From: UMGS1696 sp963642885
GTDB lineage: Bacteria; Bacillota; Clostridia; Oscillospirales; CAG-272
Assembly: GCA_963642885.1 (NCBI GenBank)
Contig: CAVIJI010000003.1
Location: 1 to 64,000 of the forward strand
Length of the DNA stretch: 64,000 nucleotides
Direction: 5' to 3'
A program made the translations under genes and the position numbers. Shown here piece after piece: positions 1-7,130 of this stretch (position 1 is the first letter of the stretch; each line of letters begins with the position of its first letter). The notes under the pieces are model-generated. The model ran no database searches and was not told the origin of the DNA. It saw only the letters and a list, made by a program, of their open reading frames with translations.

Positions 1-2
1 AG

Positions 3-119
3 TGGATGCTGGAGGCGGGCGAGTACACCATGAAGCGTTTCGCGGCTCTTTACGGCATGGCCTATGGCGGCATGGCGACCAACAAAAACGAAGCTGAAAA
101 GCTCTGCAAAACAATTTAA
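3..119 (+). CDS. C-terminal end of a probable flavodoxin-family oxidoreductase (5' truncated)
   Basis: An open frame enters from the left edge of the window and stops at TAA 117-119. Only the last 38 residues are visible (ending KLCKTI). The tail, with aromatic/glycine spacing (YGMAYGGMATNK), resembles the C-terminus of NAD(P)H-dependent flavin reductases of the flavodoxin fold, but this is recognition by eye and weak. It lies 13 bp before the aldo/keto reductase start, with the AAGGAGG ribosome binding site overlapping its stop codon, so the two are probably co-transcribed redox genes. Like the next gene it is GC-rich and uses CTG codons. Confidence 0.45.
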   Translation, partial: WMLEAGEYTMKRFAALYGMAYGGMATNKNEAEKLCKTI

Positions 120-132
120 GGAGGAATCTTTT

Positions 133-978
133 ATGGAATACGCAACTCTCTATAACGGCGTGAAAATACCGATGGCAGGTATCGGCACCTTTCTTCTGAC
201 CCCCGACGAGGCAGAGGCTTCCTGCATCAGCGCTTTGCAGAATGGCTATAGGCTGATCGACACCGCTAACGCTTATATGAACGAAAGAGCCGTCGGACGC
301 GCTATGAAGAAGTCCGGTTTGCAACGAGAGAAAATCTTCCTTGAAACAAAGCTTTGGCCCAGCTTCTATGAGCAATCAGATGCGGTGGACAAGACACTTG
401 CCCGTCTGGATACCCCCTACATCGACCTGCTGCTGATCCACCAGCCCGCAGGCAACTATGTGGCGGGCTACCGCCAGATGGAAAAGGCGTACAAGGAGGG
501 CAAGGTTCGTGCCATCGGCCTGTCCAACTTCAACAAGGAGCAGATCGAGGAAATTCTCTCTATCTGCGAAGTGAAGCCCACTGTCTTGCAGACAGAGCTG
601 CACCCCTACCATCAGGAACCTGAGCTGAAAGCATTTCTGAAGGAGAACGGCATCGTACCGCAGGCGTGGTATCCGCTGGGTCACGGAGACAAGGCACTGC
701 TGGAAGAGCCTCTGTTCTCTGAATTAGGCAAGAAGTACGGTAAGTCCGCACCGCAGATTATTTTACGCTGGCACATTCAGGACGGAAATATCGTCATCCC
801 CGGTTCAAAAAATACGGAGCATATAAAAGCGAACTTTGACCTGTTTGATTTCGCTCTGACGGATGACGAAATGGCGCAGATCGCCGCCCTCAATAAAAAT
901 GTACGATACTACAACAGCACACCGGAGCTGCTCAAAAAGTATGCTGAAATGGTTCCGCCTGTGGATGAGCAGAAGTGA
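133..978 (+). CDS. Aldo/keto reductase family oxidoreductase
   Basis: A cytoplasmic NADPH-dependent carbonyl reductase of 281 residues, usual size for the family. The catalytic tetrad is readable: Asp43 and Tyr48 in DTANAYMNE, Lys73 in ETKLWP and His103 in LLIHQP. Near the C-terminus IPGSKNTEHIKANFD matches the NADP phosphate-binding segment of 2,5-diketo-gluconate-reductase-like members. The start at 133 is chosen because AAGGAGG (118-124) is 8 bp upstream; the frame is open further upstream but without such a site. The natural substrate cannot be told. Codon use is rich in CTG leucine and G/C third positions, unlike the genes from 1.6 kb onward. Confidence 0.9.
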   Translation: MEYATLYNGVKIPMAGIGTFLLTPDEAEASCISALQNGYRLIDTANAYMNERAVGRAMKKSGLQREKIFLETKLWPSFYEQSDAVDKTLARLDTPYIDLLLIHQPAGNYVAGYRQMEKAYKEGKVRAIGLSNFNKEQIEEILSICEVKPTVLQTELHPYHQEPELKAFLKENGIVPQAWYPLGHGDKALLEEPLFSELGKKYGKSAPQIILRWHIQDGNIVIPGSKNTEHIKANFDLFDFALTDDEMAQIAALNKNVRYYNSTPELLKKYAEMVPPVDEQK

Positions 979-1076
979 AGCAACTGCGAATAGAGCGGTA
1001 TTGATAATATTAACCTTGTCCATAGACTACCAATACACCCGTAGCCCTATAATAGAAGCTCTGAATAAAAACAAGA

Positions 1077-1114
1077 AATCCGAACCCTTGACCGATTGGT
1101 CTAAGGTTCGGATT
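1077..1114 (-). terminator. Rho-independent terminator of ssrA
   Basis: A 10-bp perfect inverted repeat (AATCCGAACC / GGTTCGGATT) with an inner GACC-GATT-GGTC helix lies just beyond the tmRNA 3' end. On the minus strand it is followed by a T-rich run (1063-1076). Confidence 0.75.
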
Positions 1115-1126
1115 ATCTTTCTATTA

Positions 1127-1501
1127 TGGAGACGAGGGGAATCGAACCCCTGTCCGAAAATCTATCCACACAACTTTCTCCGGGTGCAGACTGCCTATTG
1201 TATTTCCCGCTCAAAACTCCGTCAGTCGGGATTTCCGAGTCGGTAGCTTTTTAATGCATGACGATTACAAAAGCAAAATCATCGTTCACGTTCGCCACTG
1301 AATGATGCCGTGACCCAATATGGGTCACTCCCGTATGGGACATTCCGAAGTCGTGGCATTCTTCGGACGGACAGCCGCACTTAGGCAGCGAGAGCTAATT
1401 CGTCGTTAGCGTTTATTTTAAAAATGAGGATTATTATAGAGATTCCCCATCTCTACCCGCTTATCGCACTTCAAAATCCCCGTCGAGACCATTACGTCCC
1501 C
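1127..1501 (-). ncRNA. ssrA: Transfer-messenger RNA (tmRNA)
   Basis: A one-piece tmRNA of about 375 nt that rescues ribosomes stalled on broken mRNAs. Its 5' end (complement of 1501 downward) begins GGGGACGTAATGGTCTCGAC, and the 3' end carries the T-arm GGTTCGATTCC followed by CGTCTCC plus discriminator A, giving a 7-bp tRNA-like acceptor stem. The CCA end is not encoded. The tag reading frame lies at 1381-1410 (minus): GCT as resume codon, then the peptide ANDELALAA and TAA, a short tag with the usual ALAA ending. It has its own promoter and terminator, and its protein partner smpB is 0.7 kb away on the same strand. Confidence 0.97.
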
Positions 1502-1511
1502 GAGTATTAGT

Positions 1512-1540
1512 ATTATACTCTTTTTTATAAAATTATGCAA
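1512..1540 (-). promoter_or_regulatory. Promoter of ssrA
   Basis: On the minus strand TTGCAT (1540-1535) and TATAAT (1517-1512) are separated by 17 bp and stand directly upstream of the mature tmRNA 5' end at 1501. Confidence 0.75.
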
Positions 1541-1590
1541 TAGCTTTAATTGATTTTTAATAATACGTTTCTTTTACCGTCAGCTGTTCA

Positions 1591-2118
1591 TTAATCCGGT
1601 ATGCCTATTACCGTAACAACTTCATCCATCGGGCGTCTTTCACGCATGGGAGGTTCTTCGGTAGGCTCACCTATTGCCACTATCGCAACCGGGGTGTATC
1701 TATCGTCCTTAACATAATCGTCAAAACACTTTACGGCATCAAAAGCACCGATAAAGCATCCCGCAAGACCTATGTCTGTAGCCGCAAGCAGCATATTTTC
1801 TATCGCACACGCAGTATCCTGTATAGAGAATAAATTTTTGCCGCGTTCTCCCGCCAACTTTTCGATTCCTTCCTTATCGGTTGAAACGATTATCACCGCA
1901 CCGCAATTCACTATCCAGTTGTTGACTGTATAATCCGGAGCGAATTTTTTGATTTTTTCTCTATCGCAAATTACCGTGAAATGCCATGACTGCTTATTGC
2001 ACGCACTCGGAGCATGTACTGCGGCATACATAATATAATCAAGCTGCTTCTTTTTTATCGGTGCTCCCGTATATGAACGACAGCTTCTTCTCTTGTCAAG
2101 CAATGTTGAAAATTCCAT
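1591..2118 (-). CDS. Nitroreductase-family FMN oxidoreductase
   Basis: A 175-residue protein of the NADH/FMN nitroreductase fold. The N-terminus has the family signature RRSCRSYTGAPI followed by HAPSACNKQSWHF, the segment that contacts the FMN phosphate and isoalloxazine; the C-terminus ends with AIGEPTEEPPMRERR, a typical family ending. Family members reduce nitro compounds, quinones or flavins, usually as homodimers in the cytoplasm; the physiological substrate is not evident. It sits between ssrA and smpB on the same strand, 74 bp after smpB, so it could be read through from smpB. Start ATG 2118 is preceded by GGGAGG. Confidence 0.9.
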   Translation of the reverse strand: MEFSTLLDKRRSCRSYTGAPIKKKQLDYIMYAAVHAPSACNKQSWHFTVICDREKIKKFAPDYTVNNWIVNCGAVIIVSTDKEGIEKLAGERGKNLFSIQDTACAIENMLLAATDIGLAGCFIGAFDAVKCFDDYVKDDRYTPVAIVAIGEPTEEPPMRERRPMDEVVTVIGIPD

Positions 2119-2192
2119 GTTATTCCTCCCGAATTAATCTTTTATTGTTTTGAAATTTTATTATCCGTGATTTAACGCCGTAAACACAAACG

Positions 2193-2678
2193 TCAATCAT
2201 CATAATCGCGTCTGCCTTTGCTTTTGGCGACACGTTCGATTTCTCTTCCCGCTTCCGCTTTGGCGTCAGCCTCTCTCTTGTCCCACAGCTTTTTACCTTT
2301 GCATAGACCTACTTCAACCTTTACGTTAGAACCTGAAAAATACATTGAAAGCGGTATCAAAGTATAACTGTCGCGTGTCGTATACTGAAACAGCTTCAGG
2401 ATTTCCTTTTTATGCATCAAGAGCTTTTTTTCGCGCAAGGGCTCGCGATTGAAAATATTTCCCTTTTCATACGGTGAAATGTGTATTCCGAGGGCATATA
2501 ATTCGCCGTTTTTTACTGTACAATACGAATCTTTAAGGTTAACCTGCCCTGCTCTGACACTTTTGACTTCTGTGCCGTATAGAGCTACACCCGCTTCATA
2601 TGTATCCTCGACAAAATAATCATGTCGTGCTTTTCTGTTTACGGCAATAACTTTCTTGCCGTTTTTATCGTTTGGCAT
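2193..2678 (-). CDS. smpB: SsrA-binding protein SmpB
   Basis: The 161-residue RNA-binding partner of tmRNA in trans-translation. The sequence is typical throughout: an N-terminal NRKARHDYFVEDTYEAG segment, the TEVKSVR strand, the conserved GNIFN and REKKLLMHKKEI segments, and a basic C-terminal tail (AKSKGRRDYDD) that enters the decoding centre. Length and ending match the family. It is encoded near ssrA with a nitroreductase gene between them, an arrangement that keeps both parts of the rescue system together. ATG 2678 overlaps the region just downstream of the membrane protein gene at 2699 (20-bp gap), suggesting co-transcription. Confidence 0.97.
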   Translation of the reverse strand: MPNDKNGKKVIAVNRKARHDYFVEDTYEAGVALYGTEVKSVRAGQVNLKDSYCTVKNGELYALGIHISPYEKGNIFNREPLREKKLLMHKKEILKLFQYTTRDSYTLIPLSMYFSGSNVKVEVGLCKGKKLWDKREADAKAEAGREIERVAKSKGRRDYDD

Positions 2679-2698
2679 TCTATCACCTCGGATTAATC

Positions 2699-3715
2699 TT
2701 ACAGTTTCATATATCCGTCTTTAACCCAACCGATTTTACGGAGGAGTTCGTTAAATAATATCGATAAAACAGCGGGTAAAACCACACATAAAAGTACTAT
2801 ACCGATCCATGTCATCGGAGCGGACCCCGAATCGGCGATTATTCCTATAGGACCGACAAGGCCGCATGTACCCATTCCCGCGGACACTCCGCTGCATTCG
2901 AGCTTAAACACCATAGTTGAGATAGGCCCACACACGGCAGATGCGAGAGTCGGAGCAATCCAAATCTGAGGATGCCTGCATATATTTCCCATTTGAAGCA
3001 TGGATGTACCCAGTCCCTGCGATACCACACCGCCCCATCTGTTTTCTCTGAAGCTGCAGGCTGCGAACCCGACCATTTGGCAGCAGCAGCCCACTACTGC
3101 GGCGCCGCCCGCAATACCGGAGATAGATATCATCGCACACAAAGCAGCCGATGATATCGGAAGTGTGAGTACAACACCGACAATTACGGAAACCACTATT
3201 CCCATAAGGAACGGCTGGTACATTGTCGCGGTATTGACATATTCGCCGAGATAATACATTAAATAGGCAATTCCGGGGCACACAACTTTGGCTACAAGCA
3301 TTCCTATGAGTATAGTTACCGACGGAGTAACCAGAATATCGATTTTGGTTTTCTTTGAAACAAGCATCGCTATCTCCGCCGCCGCAATTACCGCGACAAA
3401 AGAACCTGCGGGACCCGCAGTCACGCTCAGCTCCCCTATCGTTGTTCCCAGTGAATATCCTGCGTATCCAACGGAGGCACATGAAAATATAACCAACGGA
3501 TCGGCTTTAAGTGAATATGCTACCGCAACACCTATCGCCATACCTGCCGATGCTGACGCAATCCTGTTGATTTCGGTGAAAAAATCGAGCTGTGTGTATT
3601 TGCCGATCGTATTAAAAATAGTACCGATCAGCAAAGATGCAAACAAGCCCAATGCCATCGCACCCATTGCATCAATGAAGTACCTTTTTAAATATTTCTT
3701 AATTTTATCTTTCAT
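2699..3715 (-). CDS. PfoR-type / PTS EIIC-like integral membrane protein
   Basis: A polytopic membrane protein of about 338 residues with eight to ten hydrophobic segments rich in Gly, Ala and Val. The start KKYLKRYFIDAMGAMALGLFASLLIG and the internal glycine-rich pairs (GTSMLQMGNICRHPQIW, LVGPIGIIADSG) match the PTS_EIIC_2 / PfoR family, once described as toxin regulators but resembling sugar-phosphotransferase membrane domains. No PTS phosphorylation domain or partner gene is seen here. I place the start at ATG 3715, which follows GAGAGG; an in-frame TTG at 3736 would add seven residues. Transport function is inferred from the family only. Confidence 0.8.
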   Translation of the reverse strand: MKDKIKKYLKRYFIDAMGAMALGLFASLLIGTIFNTIGKYTQLDFFTEINRIASASAGMAIGVAVAYSLKADPLVIFSCASVGYAGYSLGTTIGELSVTAGPAGSFVAVIAAAEIAMLVSKKTKIDILVTPSVTILIGMLVAKVVCPGIAYLMYYLGEYVNTATMYQPFLMGIVVSVIVGVVLTLPISSAALCAMISISGIAGGAAVVGCCCQMVGFAACSFRENRWGGVVSQGLGTSMLQMGNICRHPQIWIAPTLASAVCGPISTMVFKLECSGVSAGMGTCGLVGPIGIIADSGSAPMTWIGIVLLCVVLPAVLSILFNELLRKIGWVKDGYMKL

Positions 3716-3879
3716 GATATTTACTGTGCCTCTCAATGAAAAATATATTTCGCAATTGCGGATAACCCGCAGGCAAAAATAACCGCACTCATATTATAAC
3801 ATAATTTCAACTCTGTTCAATTGACAATTCTGTCAGAGATAAATATTGATGTCAGAATATTTTTGGCACATAGCCGATA

Positions 3880-3933
3880 TTGAATAGAAAATCGTATTAT
3901 GATATAATATTAGCGTCTACATTATATCATAAT
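3880..3933 (+). promoter_or_regulatory. Promoter of ybaK with an overlapping 13-bp dyad
   Basis: TTGAAT (3880-3885) and TATAAT (3903-3908) are 17 bp apart. A perfect inverted repeat, ATTATGATATAAT (3896-3908) and ATTATATCATAAT (3921-3933), with a 12-bp spacer, covers the -10 box and the start of transcription. It may be an operator for an unknown repressor or a weak hairpin. Confidence 0.6.
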
Positions 3934-3946
3934 ACAAAGGATTGTC

Positions 3947-4417
3947 ATGGTTAAAACAAATGCAATGCGCTTGCTCGACAGCGCGGGAATCAAATATGAC
4001 CTGTCGTCATATGAAGTCGATGAGGATGATCTCTCCGGAATTCACGGAGCACAGCTACTCGGAATAGATCCCGACTGCATGTTCAAAACTCTTGTTTGTG
4101 TCGATGATAATAAGGAACACAAGGTATTTCTTATTCCTGTCGCGTATGAACTTGATCTGAAAAAATGCGCTGTTGCCGCGGGTGTAAAGAGAGTTGAAAT
4201 GATACACGTAAAAGAACTTCTGCCGCTTACAGGGTACATTCGCGGAGGTTGCTCCCCTATCGGGATGAAGAAAAAATTTCCGACGTTTATCGATGAAACG
4301 GCACAGTTATTCGAACGCATATATGTAAGTGCCGGAACACGCGGTGTACAATTAATACTGTCACCCTTGTCTCTTGCGGAATACGTAGATGCCGAGTTCA
4401 AGGATTTAATACGTTAA
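3947..4417 (+). CDS. ybaK: Cys-tRNA(Pro)/Cys-tRNA(Cys) deacylase, YbaK/EbsC family
   Basis: A 156-residue YbaK/EbsC protein that hydrolyses Cys-tRNA(Pro), clearing mischarged product left by ProRS. The N-terminal helix and the GID-CMFKTLVC stretch are typical, as are the conserved lysine in FKTL, the GYIRGGCSPIGMKKKFPTF loop and the C-terminal SAGTRGVQLILSP segment that forms the active-site pocket. The start ATG 3947 follows AAAGG. It stands alone on the plus strand between minus-strand genes, with its own promoter overlapped by a dyad. The exact tRNA preference cannot be read from sequence. Confidence 0.92.
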   Translation: MVKTNAMRLLDSAGIKYDLSSYEVDEDDLSGIHGAQLLGIDPDCMFKTLVCVDDNKEHKVFLIPVAYELDLKKCAVAAGVKRVEMIHVKELLPLTGYIRGGCSPIGMKKKFPTFIDETAQLFERIYVSAGTRGVQLILSPLSLAEYVDAEFKDLIR

Positions 4418-4467
4418 CCCTCGGACTCACTGAATAAAACGGATATTCGTGCCATTCGACGATAAAA

Positions 4468-5010
4468 TCAACGCTTCTCCAATATTCTTACCGCATTCAC
4501 TCCGTCATACTCACTGACCATGACAGAAACGATTTCGCCCTTTGATGTCGGAATGTTCTTTCCCACAAAATCCGGACGAATCGGGAGCTCACGATGCCCC
4601 CTGTCAATCAAAACAGCCAACTGTATCGCCGATGGTCTTCCGTACGAAAAGATTGCCTCAATCGCCGCCCTGGCTGTTCTGCCCGTGTATATAACATCGT
4701 CCACAAGAATAACGGTCTTTCCGTTTATATCAATCGGAATGAAACTATCGGTTGCTTTAGGTAATGCTTCGGTTTCGGTAAGGTCATCTCGATAGAGCGT
4801 AATGTCTATGTATCCCACGGGAACACCGTTTTTTTCGAATTTCATTATATTATCTGCCAGAATTAACGAGAGAGGTACTCCCCGTCTTTTAATCCCGACA
4901 AGGCACAGATTTTCCGTGCCTTTGTTTTTTTCTATTATTTCATGAGTCATTCTGGTGAGAGTCCTGTTTACGGCCGACTCATCCATAAGCTCGGATTTAA
5001 CCGTTAACAC
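4468..5010 (-). CDS. pyrR: Bifunctional pyrimidine operon regulator / uracil phosphoribosyltransferase
   Basis: A 180-residue PyrR protein. Members bind pyr mRNA to promote attenuation when UMP is high and carry a low uracil phosphoribosyltransferase activity. The PRPP-binding motif VILVDDVIYTGRTARAAI is complete, with the LVGIKRRGVPL N-terminal region and the basic RNA-binding side (IKRRG, LYRDDLTE). The start is GTG 5010 after GAGGT. No pyrimidine biosynthesis genes and no anti-antiterminator leader are visible; instead it is the last gene of a minus-strand run behind a sulfatase-maturase-like gene (17-bp gap), so it must act in trans. Confidence 0.93.
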   Translation of the reverse strand: MLTVKSELMDESAVNRTLTRMTHEIIEKNKGTENLCLVGIKRRGVPLSLILADNIMKFEKNGVPVGYIDITLYRDDLTETEALPKATDSFIPIDINGKTVILVDDVIYTGRTARAAIEAIFSYGRPSAIQLAVLIDRGHRELPIRPDFVGKNIPTSKGEIVSVMVSEYDGVNAVRILEKR

Positions 5011-5027
5011 GTGTTACCTCGTACAAT

Positions 5028-6152
5028 CTATATTGTTCTCCGTTTTGTGAGCTGTGCAAGTTCTATTATTTTATCCGCGTACTGACTGAAAAAGTCAATG
5101 TAGCTTTCGCAATATTTATTTCTCAGCAGCCCGCCATCGGTGTCAACACCTCTGTAACGTGCACATCCTCCCCTGCATAAAAAATAATACTTACATTTTT
5201 TACACTTTTCATCGATTTCATAGGATCTTTGCCTGAATCTTTTCGCGGCATCGGAATTCATGATCTCGGCAACGGTATTATCAACTATATTACCGCATCT
5301 CCACTCGTCAAGGACGTAAAAATCACACGGGTATGCTCCGCCGTCTGCTTCTATCACCAGATTAGCGGGACAAACACCGTTCATTCCGCAGCATTCGGCA
5401 CATCTTCCCTGTGCAAGCATCACGAAATTGTCGAATTCTCTGACGCTTATATATTTGCCGTTTTTAAAATCATCATAATAGTAACCGAATGCGGTTTTCA
5501 AAAACGATGAATACCGTTTATTTGTCAATGAATACGCACTGTTTCCGTCCGCATCTCCGAATCCGTCGACATGTTTGATGAATTGAAGATATTTATAGTT
5601 TTTCGAGCGGAAATATGAATATATTTTAGAGATATTTTTGGCGTTGTTTTCCGTTAAAACAGTAAGTATATTGTAATCGATTTTATATTCGTCAAGCTTT
5701 TTGATATTTTCCGAAACATGCTTGAAGCTTCCCTCTCCCGATGAATCAACACGATTCAAGTCATGTAAAACCGCAGTTCCGTCAAGTGAAACACCAAGTA
5801 AAAATTTATTGTCCCGAAGTATTTCAAGTAGACCGTCGGGGAAAAAATAAGCATTTGTTTGCATCGCATAGCTCACGGGAATACCGACGGTATTATATTT
5901 CCCGACAAGATTTACAAACATTTTGTAATAGTCGGTTCCGGCAAGCGTGGGTTCACCACCCTGAAAGGCGAATGTAACCGATTTATCCGCAAATTCAAAT
6001 GCTCTTCTGACAAGCGCTTCGCTTGTCGCATCATTCATTATTCCGTATGAAGCTGTTTCTCTGTGCTCTGTCACATCGGAATAAAAGCAATACCGACATC
6101 TCATATTGCACAGCCCAGATGCGGGCTTAATAAGTATTGACAAAGACGGCAT
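5028..6152 (-). CDS. Anaerobic sulfatase-maturating-enzyme-like radical SAM/SPASM protein
   Basis: A 374-residue radical SAM enzyme. Cys15, Cys19 and Cys22 (CNMRCRYC) bind the SAM-cleaving 4Fe-4S cluster; FAFQGGEPTLAG is the SAM-binding GGE motif. The C-terminal SPASM half has the cysteine pattern seen in anaerobic sulfatase maturases (GVCPANLVIEADGGAYPCDF, CKKCKYYFLCRGGC), which oxidise a Cys or Ser of a sulfatase to formylglycine. No sulfatase is encoded within this window, so the client may be elsewhere or be a different peptide. The gene starts 3 bp after the end of the membrane-anchored protein at 6156, with a weak ribosome binding site, pointing to coupled translation. Confidence 0.85.
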   Translation of the reverse strand: MPSLSILIKPASGLCNMRCRYCFYSDVTEHRETASYGIMNDATSEALVRRAFEFADKSVTFAFQGGEPTLAGTDYYKMFVNLVGKYNTVGIPVSYAMQTNAYFFPDGLLEILRDNKFLLGVSLDGTAVLHDLNRVDSSGEGSFKHVSENIKKLDEYKIDYNILTVLTENNAKNISKIYSYFRSKNYKYLQFIKHVDGFGDADGNSAYSLTNKRYSSFLKTAFGYYYDDFKNGKYISVREFDNFVMLAQGRCAECCGMNGVCPANLVIEADGGAYPCDFYVLDEWRCGNIVDNTVAEIMNSDAAKRFRQRSYEIDEKCKKCKYYFLCRGGCARYRGVDTDGGLLRNKYCESYIDFFSQYADKIIELAQLTKRRTI

Positions 6153-6155
6153 GGT

Positions 6156-6821
6156 TTACGCTTTCTTATAATATGTTATGTAGTTTATCCTGACGTTTCC
6201 GTCACGATCTTCGATAAGCTGATAATAAAGCTTTTTGGATGCATCGCTGTCGATATCGTTTCTGAAGGTACCGTCATTACGGTATATCATGTAACTCACG
6301 TTAAATGTCCACTCTGTCGTACCGTCATTGTTAAATGTTTCACTTAGCTGCTCCACATTGATATTATATATCATCTGAGGAGCAAACCTGTCATACGGCT
6401 TCGCATTCTCATAGTACTCATCGGTAAAATACGAATTATAGGTTTCTGTATCACCGAGCTCTATGGTTTTAAAATATTCCACAAAGAATTGTACTGCTTT
6501 GTTATAGTCGCCCACTTCTTCATCGGTAACAAGTATGGTGTAATTTCCATCCGTATAATGCACGCTTCTGTCAAGCTGCATGTATTCAGGGACGGTCGTC
6601 ACATCCAATTCGTAGTCGGACGGATAGAAATTATAACTTACTATTTTGTCGGAATACATGGAGGTGACCGTTTCCGTATCAGCCTTTTTCTCGAAAAGAT
6701 CCGGGTGATAAGTCAAGACATATCCAATCGCGGCCAGAATCGTAACAACCACTATTGCGATTATCAAATTCAAACGTTTTTTATTTCTCTTATCTTTGTC
6801 GCGACTGCTATTTTCGTTCAT
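6156..6821 (-). CDS. Unknown membrane-anchored protein, possible NTF2-like ectodomain
   Basis: A 221-residue protein that I do not recognise by name. A charged N-terminus (about 18 residues) precedes one membrane segment (LNLIIAIVVVTILAAIGYVL), giving an N-in topology with an outside domain of about 180 residues. The second half (AVQFFVEYFKTIELGDTETYNSYF ... YQLIEDRDGNVRINYITYY) has the helix-then-sheet rhythm of NTF2-like domains found in many clostridial lipoproteins; this fold guess is tentative. It is first in a three-gene unit with the maturase-like gene and pyrR. A Shine-Dalgarno AAGGAAG lies about 8 bp ahead of ATG 6821. Confidence 0.7.
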   Translation of the reverse strand: MNENSSRDKDKRNKKRLNLIIAIVVVTILAAIGYVLTYHPDLFEKKADTETVTSMYSDKIVSYNFYPSDYELDVTTVPEYMQLDRSVHYTDGNYTILVTDEEVGDYNKAVQFFVEYFKTIELGDTETYNSYFTDEYYENAKPYDRFAPQMIYNINVEQLSETFNNDGTTEWTFNVSYMIYRNDGTFRNDIDSDASKKLYYQLIEDRDGNVRINYITYYKKA

Positions 6822-6841
6822 CCTCCATGCTTCCTTTCTAA

Positions 6842-7078
6842 ACGAATTCTCGGATTCGAATCATTCCTCCGACGAGAGACTATCACACAACTCGCCGGTC
6901 ACCTGATTTGCACGATACTTCCCTCACGTCGGTTGACGACATTTTACGGGAGAACTATGCTTCATCCGAGTTTTCACAAGCGGAAATACTGCTGCATCAC
7001 CGCCGTTATTCCAATGATACTCTGATTAAATCGGATTATTGCGATAAAAGGCCGAAATACGGGGTTTTATCGCAATAA
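6842..7078 (+). other. Intergenic stretch with an uninitiated open frame (possible gene remnant)
   Basis: The 309 bp between the genes at 6821 and 7131 hold no convincing gene, but one plus-strand frame is open for 78 codons from just after TAA 6839-6841 to TAA 7076-7078, reading protein-like segments such as SLTSVDDILRENYASSEF. It has no ATG or GTG start with a ribosome binding site. It may be a decayed gene end or chance; the stretch must also contain the promoter for the 6821 gene, which I cannot pinpoint. Confidence 0.2.
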
Positions 7079-7079
7079 T
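7035..7079. terminator. 15-bp hairpin downstream of the isomerase-like gene
   Basis: ATTATTGCGATAAAA (7035-7049) and its exact complement (7065-7079) flank a 15-base loop. It follows the minus-strand gene at 7131, so it probably ends that transcript, though no clear T-run follows. The arm TTGCGATAAAA recurs in a hairpin at 59227-59269. Confidence 0.5.
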
Positions 7080-7130
7080 AACCTTAAATCAGATGCTTTC
7101 TAACTATACAACAAATACCTTAAACGAGAT

